Source of the DNA: Styela clava | Lineage: Eukaryota > Chordata > Ascidiacea > Stolidobranchia > Styelidae | Assembly: GCF_964204865.1 (NCBI RefSeq) | Contig: NC_135252.1 | Coordinates: forward strand, 12,049,383 to 12,113,382 | Direction of reading: 5' to 3' | Length of the DNA stretch: 64,000 nucleotides | In this document: positions 27,159-38,592 of the stretch, in pieces | How the letters are laid out: every line of letters starts with the position of its first letter | Position numbering within the stretch: position 1 is the first letter of the stretch | Position numbers and translations under genes: made by a program | The notes under the pieces: model-generated | What the model saw: the letters and a program-made list of their open reading frames with translations, nothing else | What the model was told of the DNA's origin: nothing | Database searches by the model: none

Positions 27159-30100
27159 AGTGCACATGAATTGTTTTGCTAAAACGTTGTTGCGATCAGA
27201 ATGACATTTGTTGTTGAGAAATTTGGTAAAGCGACATTCGGTGTCGCTTTTCTCTAAAAGTTTTCGACCAATCTTTGAAAATTTCTGCATTAATCCGCAC
27301 CTTCCCTCCATTGAATAAAAATAAATTCACTGGATCAGAAAAAAATTGAAACTACTACTCATTCCAGCAGACAAAACCCATTGCGATCCTCCTCGATGAG
27401 TTATTTATTGGGTTTGTGATAAACAACGGGCGCGGTCATTGTGTCCTCTTTATGTCGCAGAGCTAATTTTAAAAAGAATCAAACTGCGGTTAATAGTACA
27501 AAAATGGTGTCAACCCTTTCTCCAGTACACGGCTTAGAAATGCCAGACAATTTTTTCTAACGACATGCTAGGCTCACGTCCTAGTCTCGTGTACGATTAA
27601 TTTGTCAATCTTAAATCGTTGACTCTCACATAAGAACATGAATAATTTATTATAGATGAAAGTATTCATAGCGGTAATCCATCAGCAGTAACGTATTACA
27701 ATACATAAAATATATTAATAATGAATCAATCTTTTGTTTATAGAATTGTATAACATGAGTGCATTTTAATCAAGATAAGGTTAGGCTTTGTTTAAAAGTA
27801 GCTATTTTATTGGAAACTTGACACATCAAGTTATTTAACCAACCGACAGGCGAGAATTGATTCATCACTATTTGGTCAGGGTATTATGAAGAGAGCTCGT
27901 TGAATTTTATATATATATATACTGTTGGTTTACCAAATATTATTTAGGTCGCAACGTACACATAAATAACCTTTTGCATTGTGACATCAAGGGCATACGT
28001 CACCATATCGATACTAGATATTAGTTTTGTACGCTTTTGATAACATAAATGAAAAAGCTTGCATATAGTTTTGATATCCCCATGGTATTTTTAGCACCTT
28101 CGATACAAACTGAAATTCTACTCCAAATGTTCAAGACAAAATCACGGTTCAAATTTTTTTTCATTTAGTTTTACACACAGACGACGATAACCTATGACCT
28201 TCTTTGAAGAATATTATAATAAGTAATTAACTTTTCATTCGACAGCGACAAAGCATATGGCAAGTTAAACTATCTGCACATAATACAATTTGTTTCAAAG
28301 GCATCCAAGTCATATATGATCAAATATCAGTTTTTGCATTGGTATGAAGAATTATGGAAAAAATCTTCGCGACACCAATTATTGGTATTTATCACATTAC
28401 ACCCTCATGTACCTTATTCGCATCTATTATGAGAAAAGTGAAAGTAAATGGGTTTTATCTACGATACCAAGTAATGAAAGAAATGTTACCTTTTTTCGAC
28501 TGTATCAAACGCCAAATTTGCAACAATCTTCCGATGCTAAATATGATCAAATATATCAATCTTGTTACAGTTTTGACCCCCTTGGACACAACAAGACTAT
28601 GTGTCACTTTTTTCAGAATATCTGCGTTCAGTCTTGTTTGCTTCTGCCACCTAATTACATCACGCACAAGAACAGCAGTTTACTTGTCATATTGAGTCAT
28701 ACGTCATCCCTTCCCCTCATTCAAGCCTACTGTAACGCGCGAGATTGTCACATTGTTTGCATTATCATTCTGAAGACAAAAATTTACCGCCCTTGGTCAA
28801 CTCTTTCATTCATATGGGAATGAACCTTATTCACCAATGAGCGGTTCTTTGTGGTATTCTCTCTAATTCCTGATTTTATACTTCTCGATCAGTAATCAAT
28901 TGATGTGATAAAATTTCGTGTTCCAAACGCTTAACTGTTACCGTTCAGTACAATTTGTTTAAGAACATAAGCTCATAATGAGTCCATATGGCCGACATTT
29001 CGTTGATAGGATTGTCGCAAAGACATGCGATTTTAATGAAATTTTGAAAGAGAAAGGGAATTTTAGTCATCTTAATCATCTAAAATGAAGGTTGTTTAAT
29101 TGGCATATATATCAAAATTATAAAATGATCAGCCTCCAGATATCGTGACATTTTAGTGCAATATGTCAGTTTTCATACTGCTAATATTTAACTTCGTTTT
29201 CAAATTCAATAATTCAAATCAGAATTTGGAATGCCAAACGATTATCATAATATTCAATGATAAGATATTATATATATGCGATTCTATCTAATTTCTTACC
29301 CTCACTCTACTAGTTTTGCTACTGATCCCTAAAGCTCTATACACTGTCTGGCAATGTTTATTCCGCCTGCTCCGAATTCATAGCTAACTGTTTGAGAAAA
29401 GCTCAACCACAAAACACTACCCGCCATCATATCGCGTTTCTTTGATAAGAGCCCGCACAGCATCTAATTGCAAAAACAGGCTGTTCGTAGCGACATCGAC
29501 CATCATTTCCTCTTATCGATGACAACCAGTTTTCCGTTTCTGAAAGACCGGTGCAGTTAAATGGGCCATTTTAAATTACACTGCTGGTATAAAGTTTCAT
29601 AAGTATGACAAATTCCTAGTAATATTCTGATTGGAATATGGAATCAACAATGTATAAGCAATCGTTTTGCATGTTTCCTTAAAAACTTACTGCGCGATCA
29701 ATATTAACTCGAGATTCACGCGCTCTTCCACCAATAAACAAAAAAGATTAGAACTTGGGCACTATAGAAGTAACAAAGATGACGTTTGTAATAATTATTA
29801 TCCGCCGTAGTGGGCCATATGATGATAAGTGAAAATAAATCTTGCATTCAGTGGCCTTCCAGCGAAGCTTATGATTACCTGACGAAGATGTCAACTGACA
29901 AATACAGGGGTATATACTATAAATAAGGGACTTAGTAGTAGTAGTATTTGGGTTAAACGGTTCCATTACATTTGCAATTGCACCTGCATACTATTGCACC
30001 TATGGAATTTTTTTTGTTTTACGGATATTTGAATCCATACTAACCATAACCCATGGGTTTTAGCACCCGCATATAGATTGAACCCGCGGCTATACACATG

Positions 30101-30373
30101 GGTTCAAATGTACGGTCACCGGTTAAAACTTGTTACATTTAGTAGTTTTGTTCTAAATATACGTATTTATGTCTTAAATAAGTTAGAATATGCAAACAAA
30201 ATGTGACTAGGGCGAGAATATTTTTCTCTCGGACGAACACCGGCGGATTGGCCGTCTCCTTTGATGTGGAATGCTCGGTTACGCTCCAAGTGGCCATCTA
30301 CTTATCCTATTCAAGTACTAGAAAAATTCTTGGTCCCGGTTCCACATTCAACCTCAAACGACATTATCAATTT
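27159..30373. other. intergenic, no supported gene
   Basis: AT-rich sequence upstream of ACE. The longest open frames (28344-28823 plus, 159 codons, and an overlapping 113-codon frame) have no recognisable domain and no splice context. The second TTTGAACCCA repeat lies at its right side. Confidence 0.4.
29958..30120 (-). mobile_element. MITE-like repeat with TTTGAACCCA termini, copy 2
   Basis: Inverted relative of the repeat at 17771-17975, shortened at its left end. Shared core: TGCACCTGCATACTATTGCA, then CCATGGGTT and CCCGCGG. It ends with the same GGTTCAAATGTACGGTCACC terminus. Confidence 0.6.
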
Positions 30374-30683
30374 CTATAATTCACGCTCGAGTTGACGGTA
30401 ACGTGTGAACCGCTTAATCTCATCATCCCCTTGTTCACTGACAGATCCGGACGTGACACCTGTCACAAGGATACAGGGCACAGACATGAGCCCATATCTG
30501 GTATGAGAAAAAATATCACATTCTAAAATAAAATATTTTAATATTGCAACCCAATCTTTTGTTAGGTCATCGTTAACTTTCCCAAGCAACCGAATTACGT
30601 ATAATTGTGACACCGAATATTGATAAAGAGAACATAATGTTTCATTCATGAAATTAATTTCAGCGGTATCTGGTGGATGTGAA
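30374..30683 (-). other. candidate 3'-terminal exon, unknown protein
   Basis: A good acceptor (TATTTTGTTTTCAG) at 30684 onward is followed by about 102 open codons ending in TAG at 30374-30376. The frame reads about SHPPDTAEINFMNETLCSLY, then a segment with QLYVIRLLGKVNDDLTKDWV, and ends KRFTRYRQLEREL. The amphipathic, charge-balanced composition looks like a real protein end. The DLTKDWVAIL stretch faintly resembles the first helices of a death domain, which is suggestive only because a death-domain gene begins 0.7 kb to the right. Its required incoming phase (2) does not match that gene's last exons, so I could not join them. Confidence 0.3.
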
Positions 30684-31391
30684 CTGAAAACAAAATAGGC
30701 TACTTTTCAGTAATCAACATCCTGCGTATACTATGACAATTTTCCTGTAGAAGGAGCGATTCAACACGCATCGAAACCATAAAGCCACAATCCACTTCCT
30801 TCATTCCCAAGATGGAGATCTAATCCTGGGGGCCACAACAATTCACATATATTGTTACTCGTTCAGAGAAACCTCAGAAAAATGTTTTTATTTCCATTTC
30901 CACTAATATATAACTTTTATCGTTTGAAATTAAATTGAATGGGAAAATAAAACGATGGGCTGCGAAACGTATTTATTTTTAATAAAGAGATAGAAAACTT
31001 CAAATTTGAGTTTTCAAAGTTAAATATCCAATCAAGTCATTAATAAAAGCAGGACCTACTCTCACTAAATCTCAATCATTAAATTAACACTCAACATCAA
31101 CACAAAATAAAAAACAAAAGTGCTTATTATATTTTCATTATATATGCTGGTTCTACTATAGGCAACCAGCAAACACTCAAATAAAATGCAAAGATTCAAA
31201 AATATTTATTAAAGTAATGTCAGCAATGCTAATTGTTTTATTTATTTTATAGAATTATATATTACAATGTTCAGATAAACAATATTTTATGCACATATTC
31301 TATGTGAGTTGCAACAGTGTGTTTACATATAATATATATATATATATATCAAATAATTGGTAATAAACATTGGCGCACGGATGAATAGTGC

Positions 31392-33969
31392 TCATTTGGT
31401 CAAAGCTGAAAAACTTTTGGCGATCATAGCACCAAAACTGTCTGGTTTTTCTTTTGACTCTCGAAGTTGTTCGTTCAACAGTTCTAAGATATCATCTGAT
31501 CCAGCTATGGCACCAATGCGAAGAAGATCAACCAAGTCGTGACGTCGTATGCGTATGAATCCAGCTTTCAATCGAGGAACGATTTCGTTTGGTGGCGTAC
31601 GTAAGCGCCATCGCATCAACATCATATGCGCCTGAGCATACAAGTTTTGTGAACTGCTGGCAGAAGCAATAATCTGAGAAACCTGTAAAAGTCAGTTTTT
31701 CTAATTACGTATAATGGTTAGTTGTTTTGTAGGCAATATAATCACGTTTAAACTCATAGTCCTATATATATATATATATATATATATATGCATTTTCTTC
31801 TCAGTTAAAGCAAACTAACATATAATAGGAATTTTACAGCAAAACCAATATTGGGTTTTTCTCTGCTCTGCTAGTGTTTTGTATTAATCACATACAACGT
31901 ACCTCGTGTGGCAAGAATCCAATGGCATAAGCAAGACGTTTCCATTCCTCTCGTGCGAGCAGTTGTCGTGCTAGAAAACTAATTCTTTCGTCACTAATTA
32001 TGAGAGTGCTTTCATAATACGGAGGTCCAGATCGATCTTCAGATGAAATAGTTCGTAAAATGCTTTGCATGCTCGGCGAAACTCCATATTCATTCTCCTC
32101 GAAGTCGCTTGCAGCTAAAAATAAATTGCAATTCCCATATTGTTTCATTAACCCAAGAGCTGATATTCGAAGTTGAAGCGCTTTAGTTCACTGACTCATT
32201 TCCTAGGCTCGGCGGTGTGGCTCTCTTATTACCCTGCATGGGTTCCCAGGTTCGAATCCCATGTGTGGTTGAATATGAGAAGATATACGAGAGAGTTGCT
32301 GGATTCCTCGTCGCCGTAGGGTGGTTCACGTAACCGCTGGTCGGTTACGGCTTCCTCTAATACCAAGTCCATGCATCTGAATGCAAATAACTGACAAACT
32401 AATCCCATACCCGACATGAACTGGTAACCGGAGGAGGCGTGGTATGAAATATGATTATGCCGTCTTATCGGCTTTCCTTCCCCCGGGATAAATATGCAAA
32501 TCCTAATCCTATTGAGCGAGTGATCTAGGTTTGATCTGCATACCTTACAAGCAAGCAACAATAAGAAAATTCACAGAGATATATTTATCATCCATCCTAA
32601 AAGGCTGTACGAGCACAACTTGGATATAGGAAAACTAACTTCAGCATGACCGGAGAAGTTCTGCATGCCTGCCAATATTTCCCTATTCGTGAAGTTGGTG
32701 ATTTTGTTGGTTGCTTGGAGAAATGAGATTTTGAGATGCCAATTTATTACGCTATTCAAATGGTTGTGCAAAACATTAAAAATGAAACAAAATTGCATCC
32801 TAAATGATGCAAAAGTTCCCAAATCCAAAAAGCTTATGTTTATGCTATTTTGCAATGTTCTTAATACTTTTAAAATAGAAGGTTCCGTTTAAGATTAAAT
32901 GTTAAAGGTTAAAGTTCAATTCCGCATCAAAAATTTATGATTGTATTCAATCAACCTTTTTCCTATTTCTTCCTACCCAAACTCCCAATCTAACACTTTA
33001 CCGAGGCATGAGACGACTGTGAACAGATGGGAAGTAAAAACTATTAATAGATAGAGTCAAACGATTACACGTAGCAGGAAATAATATGTTGGTTTGCCAT
33101 ACTGGGTAATAAAAATAAATAATCACCGATTACTCCTAGTTCCAGTCCAATTTTGAGAGCCAGATCGTGTCGTCTGATACGTTTCAGCGCATCGGACAAA
33201 CGAGGTAGAATTTCATTGACCGGCATCTGATCTCTCCATGTTCTCAACATCAAACTTGCTTGACTGTAAGTATTCTGAGATGAACTAGCTCGTCCGGTGA
33301 AGTGTGATATTGCCTGAAATTACAATTTCATTCATTACCAGAATACTATGAACCTTAATGGCTACCTACTTTTGTTTACCTGTTCCATGAACCCCAAAGC
33401 TGATGCCAATTTTTGCCATTCATCATCTTTCAATGCTCTTGAAAGAGAGCTGACACTTCTTTTGGGAAACACATCTTTCGGAGTTCTGTCGTCACGTTTC
33501 CTTTGTGTTCTCTGTTTCTTATTTTTAGACAATTTTTTCTTCATATCTTTAGTGGATTTTTTCTTCTTTTTTGATTTTGCAGGAGTACCGTCACTGCTCA
33601 GCGACGAAGCTGAATATGTAGCATAAATAATGTTCAACCACCCTTACTCAAAAAACATCCCTTTCAGAACAGAACTAAAAAACCATTCTACAAATTACAT
33701 AAAGACTCCCAAGGATACTGTACAAGTACAACCACAAACTGAAACCAGTCGACAAATACGCCTTTATTTTTGTCAAGTTTCTAATGCTTTCCAACGTATG
33801 GCGACAATCATATTCTCACGTTGAAGAAAATATTATAATATATACCTGATGGCTTGTGCTTCAGAGTAGACTTTTTTGAATTCTCTTCTTTCGCATTCTT
33901 CTCTCTCTCATTTTCAGATAAATCATCTTTATGCTTGGATTTTCGATGAAATAATTTAAACAAATCCAT
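31392..33969 (-). CDS. tandem death-domain protein with Lys-rich N-terminus
   Basis: Five segments: 33969-33846, 33609-33380, 33314-33127, 32114-31903, 31682-31392. The N-terminus is basic (MDLFKLFHRKSKHKDD, then several KKKKK-type runs across residues about 40-85). Two death-domain-like units follow. Unit 1 spans segments 2-3: ALKDDEWQKLASALGF, ASSSQNTYSQASLMLRTW, LKRIRRHDLALKIG. Unit 2 spans segments 4-5: REEWKRLAYAIGF, ASSSQNLYAQAHMMLMRW, FIRIRRHDLVDLL. Each unit is interrupted by an intron at the same place, as expected for an internal duplication. Death domains assemble signalling complexes in apoptosis and innate immunity; the partner cannot be read here. The listed segments total 1045 nt, one base over a multiple of three, and the break lies at the segment 2/3 junction. 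Ending segment 2 at 33366 (donor GTAGCC) restores the frame with 352 aa. I recognise no named orthologue. Confidence 0.75.
32206..32513 (+). mobile_element. tRNA-derived SINE, full-length copy A
   Basis: It starts with a box-A-like GGCTCGGCGGTGTGGCTC and has a box B GGTTCGAATCC at 32249-32259, spaced as in a tRNA promoter. A unique body follows and it ends CCCCCGGGATAAATATGCAA plus TCCTAATCC-type tail repeats. It lies in the intron between the two death-domain units, antisense to the gene. Four related copies lie at about 37278-37555, 38802-38945, 39558-39826 and 62900-63032. Confidence 0.82.
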
Positions 33970-36699
33970 TGTCGACTAAGATAACACTAGAGAGGAATAA
34001 TGAACCGAAATGCAACGTTATTTTGATAGGCAGTCAACTGTAACATCTCACATATTCTGTAAATATATATACTATGTGCATCCGTTTATAACGCGAATTT
34101 GGTATGAGTTTTCAGTAATAATTTCAGAGCTCTCAGGTGTCATTGAGCATAGCCAATTTGAATAATTGATGAGAAACGAAGTGACCGGAATCTATAGCCT
34201 GATATATAGAGGTAAGCTGCGTTCAGAACAAAACAAAAGAGCAACAAAACACCACTTGTTTGCAAGAAATATTTGTATGGGGTTTTTATAAAAAAGTGTC
34301 ATGATATGAAAAGCAATTGTATCTTGAATGTATGCCGCAATGCTGTTAAGTAGCCCTGTTTGTACCTTGCATCTTTTCAAGAAAAGACAGCCAAACGCAA
34401 AAGAACTATAATTTAGAGCGTGCCTGGCCTACTTTTTTAATCTCTCAAAATCTTATGGATATCGATCTTGCTTAAAATAAGTTAACCCTACCCTTTTTTA
34501 CTGAGATATTGCTCTGACATTTGAAGTGCTTTGAACGTGTCCTCATTACACAATATTCCAACGCCTCAAACTATCCTTATAGAGATACTTCAGTAATCGT
34601 TATCATTGTATCACTGTTATTGAAGCGTCGTGTACTGTATTCTATCCCTAGAGGACCGCTATGGGTGAAAATTAGAGCTCTGTACCTGGAATATACATTC
34701 CAGAACTACATACGACTTGTGGATGACAATTCTAGGTGTTCTCTCGACTGACATTTTGTGATTACTATAATGAAAAAATAATCGAGTAGCCGATACAAAA
34801 CACAACGAATTGCCTGATTTTTCAACAGTGTACTTCATGAAAACTATCATCCGGATCTATTGAACTCGAGTGTCTCTGACAAGTAGCCGGTGCGTTACCT
34901 TGACAAAAATAATTAGGGCAAATCAAGCTGGCCCATCTTGTTCATGCATAGCTATACGTCAGAATAGCCCAAAGTGATATATGTATGTGTAGCTCTTTCT
35001 GTAGGTAACGTACCTCCTCAAGATAAAAAAAAATTGCGGAATACAATTTTCCGTGTATTTGAGACTAAGCGATAAAACTTCCTTGCTTTCGTGGGTGCAG
35101 GTAATATTCCAATACACCTCTCATCCTACGATGATGTACACTATGATCTGCCAAATATATATATATATTAGTAGTTCCTCAAAATCAAAAAAAAAAATAT
35201 TATTGCGGAATACAGCTTTCAGTGTATTTAAAACTAAACGAAACTTATCTGCTTCCATGGGTGCAGTTAACATTTTTAATACGTCTTTCATCCTTCGACG
35301 ATGTACACTATGATCTGCTCATTATTAGTTGTTCGCAACTGAAGACTGAAATCTTCTAAAAACTTCCATTTATTAAATGTACTGAGGCTTACTTTAAAGC
35401 ATTTAAATACCATTGTTTCAACACCAATTATCCTATTATTACGGGTCCCCGATCACAAAAGAAAGGTATACGGTTTACATCAGACGCGAACTTACAACAA
35501 AAGCATACGCCTTCCATTCACCCGACTGAGTACTTTTCACAAAAGGCATAAGAACACAATACTTAAATGGATAACACTATTATACTCCCTATTCGAAAAT
35601 CTGGAAATATGAGGTAAATAATTATATGCTGGCTCATGTATGATCGGGTGTTCTCTGTCTTAAACTTTCAAGATTTCTTCACTTCGACTGGGTTCTATGT
35701 TAAACGAGAACCCAGAATAAATTGATTGATTTTCACAGTAAGAGAATAGCTTGAAAATACTAATACAAAATATACAAAGAAAACAGCAGCTGATACAATC
35801 ATTTTAACTACGTTAGATGTAAAAACCATAAAAATCAGAGACTCAAGATCTCGGATTGGTTGTTTATTGTATACGGAAACTTTACACTTAAAACAGCAAA
35901 TAATGATCGCGAACACAACTAAAAAGCAGCTGACTTTCAGCCTTTCCTGACGAGAAAAACGCGAAAACTATTTTATCTGACACCTTACGTGTGGTTGAAA
36001 TCCAGAGCCGGCTAAAACCGCATAAATCAAGGGCCCGAGAAAAAGCATACAAAGAAATATATAAATATATTGCCATTGTCATAAAAATATATTGAATTCC
36101 GTGACACTAGCCAATGCCGGATTTCCCTTTCCCCTAGATAGGCCGACTTGAAGCGGTTTCGACATTTAATTTTTAACTAATATTCATTTATACCACTTGT
36201 GTATATAAGGCTTGTGAAAAATATGCAAAATGTTACAGACATTGCTATGATATCTATGACCCACACTCTCTCTTTTACAGATGAAATTATAATATGTGAC
36301 CCTCCGATTAAAACGATTTTCCATCCCTTGTTTTGGGCCTCTCTCATTCATTAAATCTAGCCCGGCGGCCAACATAGGAAATTTGCAGAATTGGTACCCG
36401 TGGCAGAGATCTTCGAATTACAGTTCTGCGCATGAACCTGTACTAAACTAAATGAAACTATAAATTCCATGGACGATTGTGATCGGTTTGAAGTAACAAC
36501 ATCATTAAAGCGGTGACACATCTTCTGGAGCGCCGGTTTTCGTTTCAAGAAGAGCTATTTTCAATATTGTCATAGCCAATCTGTCTGTGACGTTAAATTT
36601 TGGAACGAAAAATGCAAATAATAAATTGATTAGAAAGTCCTGTGATAGATCACTTGTGATACCCCGTCACTGCCAGATTTCCCCAAAGATCATTGTATG
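33970..36699. other. intergenic, no supported gene
   Basis: Region upstream of the tandem death-domain gene. Apart from the tandem duplication at 35.0-35.3 kb I see only short unsupported ORFs on both strands. Confidence 0.4.
35033..35317. repeat. tandem duplication, two about 117-bp units
   Basis: Unit 1 (35033-35150) and unit 2 (35202-35317) both run from ATTGCGGAATACA through GTGTATTT, GGGTGCAG and CATCCT to GATGTACACTATGATCTG. They are clearly diverged but collinear, separated by a TA-rich and A-rich spacer. No coding function is apparent. Confidence 0.75.
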
Positions 36700-36707
36700 A
36701 TGTAGAA

Positions 36708-37646
36708 CAGGGGTCACCAACGCGTTGCCCGCGGGCACCAAGTCGCCCGTGAAGACCAAATGAGTCGCCCGCAGGTCTGTTCCAAACTAAGATTAATAAC
36801 GGCGCTTATAAGTAAGCTACATCAATTAAATTTTGTCCTGCTATACTTGTGTAAATCACACTTATATGGGAATCGGGAATGGCACTATATTAATTATTGT
36901 AGCCATCAATCTGATTTTTATTTGATCTCAGTAATGTGACGGGACAATTACCACTCTTGCAATTATGACATCACACTGATATAATTTACCACGAACCCGT
37001 TGGTTTGTGGAGCAGCAATAATATAATTATTGATTCCAAAGAAAAATAGCAGAAAAACCCACCATTTTCACGATGAATGGGGGTGAATATATTTTTACCA
37101 CCATGAAAAGAGCCTGCGCGTGTCTCATTTGTGGGGCGATTGTAGCGACGACAAAGCGCAATCTACCGCGCTAACTATCCACTGGTCAGCGCAGTACGGG
37201 CAGATAAAGCTCGCGATTCAAATCATACAGCAATTCTATTTTACGAGACCATTGTTCAACATTTTTGCCATAAACTCAGGATAGGATGGGATTTACATAT
37301 TTATCCCGGGGGAGAAGATAGCCGATAAGATGGCTTAACCATATGGCGAACCAAGGCCTCTCGTCCGGTTACCATTTCATGTCGGGTATGGGATTAGTTA
37401 GTTATTTGTTTTCGTAAGCATGGATTTGATGGCGAAGGAAGCCATCCCAACGGCGGCAAGGGGTCCAGTAATCCTCTCGCACATAACTATCCTCGCATGG
37501 GATTCTTACCTGCGAATCTAACGCTTAGCACACTAACGATGGTCACACAGCCGCGACTTTTTAAAAATATACATTGAATTGGTAGCCCGCGGCGTAATCT
37601 GTACCCAGAAAGTAGCCCTCGGCCTCGAAAAGGTTGGTGACCCCTG
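36708..37646. mobile_element. non-autonomous hAT element (939 bp) with nested SINE
   Basis: Termini CAGGGGTCACCAACGCGTTG and AAAAGGTTGGTGACCCCTG form inverted repeats of about 14 bp. They are flanked by a perfect 8-bp duplication ATGTAGAA (36700-36707 and 37647-37654). Subterminal repeats of the GCCCGCGGGC / CGCCCG type are present. No transposase is encoded. A SINE (37278-37555) is inserted in the right third, so the hAT copy is the older insertion. Confidence 0.9.
37278..37555 (-). mobile_element. tRNA-derived SINE, copy B, nested in hAT
   Basis: In reverse orientation: tail AGGATAGGATGGGATTTACA, ATTTATCCCGGGGGAG, body with GGCGAACCAAGGCCTCTCGT and GTCGGGTATGGGATTAG, and a tRNA-like head near the right end (diverged box B, GATTCTTACCTGCGAATC region). 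Confidence 0.75.
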
Positions 37647-37872
37647 ATGTAGAATCATCCACGGATTATTTCCAAATCACCTTTTAGTCTTTGCTCCAAA
37701 ATTATCATTAATATGGCTAGGAATGATTAACCGGTTATTTGAACCGTTAACTGACATCTCAGGTACAAATCATTTTTATAATGAATAAATTTCCCAAAAA
37801 TGATTACGTCATCGCAAATTTACCTCCTGTGGTGATTAATTAAAAAAAAATATCACCAATTGTATAGATAAA

Positions 37873-38278
37873 CCAAGAATAGATAAACAGTGCAATACAA
37901 AACAAACACTTTTATTGTGCAGACACATAGTTATCAGACATAGCCATCCCAGACTAATAGAATCCGCATTCGATTTTTAGTTTTCTATGATGCCTATATC
38001 GTTAGCATATATTCCCGACCAAAGAGATAGAAAGCCAGATAATAATTTAGACTGCCAATCACATCATTCAACTTCGCTATTTGCCTCGGCTTGCCATAAG
38101 ACTAGTCATTTCAGGGACATTAGTGATGTAACAATATGTCAAAAGATTTTTCTGGGCAATTTTATTACGAAACAACACGAAATGCGATTTATTGATTACT
38201 CTCCGAATGTGACACGGGCCACAGATAATGAAGCTGCGGGCCACTTGTGTCCCGCGGGCCTGGGTTTGGACCACCCTG
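37873..38278. mobile_element. truncated copy of the ACE-intron hAT element
   Basis: Collinear with the element at 23931-24410 from CCAAGAATAG...GTGCAATACAAAACAAACAC to the right terminus GGGTTTGGACCACCCTG, but it lacks the left end. It carries an ORF-like frame that matches the frame over the other copy; these are repeat-derived, not genes. Confidence 0.8.
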
Positions 38279-38592
38279 ATATAGGTAGGTGTTTTGGTTG
38301 CAAAATCGATCAATGTGGCTCATTACAATTTTGCCAGGGATTTTGTCTTTCCAGATATGGTAACCCTACATAAAATGACACACAAATGTAGCTGAAACAA
38401 ACTTCAATTTTCCAAGACAACCAGGTTAAATGAACTCACTTGAAACGCACCTTTTGGTTATTTGTTTATTTGCAAACATTGTGCAAAAAATATAGCAAAA
38501 CAAGAAATCAGAACAAAGAGAGTATTATAGTCTTGCATAATAAATTTCCTATTACAAATGTTTTGTGGTTATAATCTGATGCTGTGGGTGGG

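Noticed and set aside
28344..28823. 159-codon plus-strand ORF
   Set aside because: No recognisable domain, a second frame is also open over the same stretch, and there are no splice or start signals that stand out.
32206..32280. Functional tRNA gene
   Set aside because: Boxes A and B are present, but the sequence continues into a repeated SINE body and the acceptor stem is not evident.
37987..38373. 128-codon plus-strand ORF sharing a peptide with 24215-24478
   Set aside because: The shared peptide comes from the common hAT element; no transposase motif is present.
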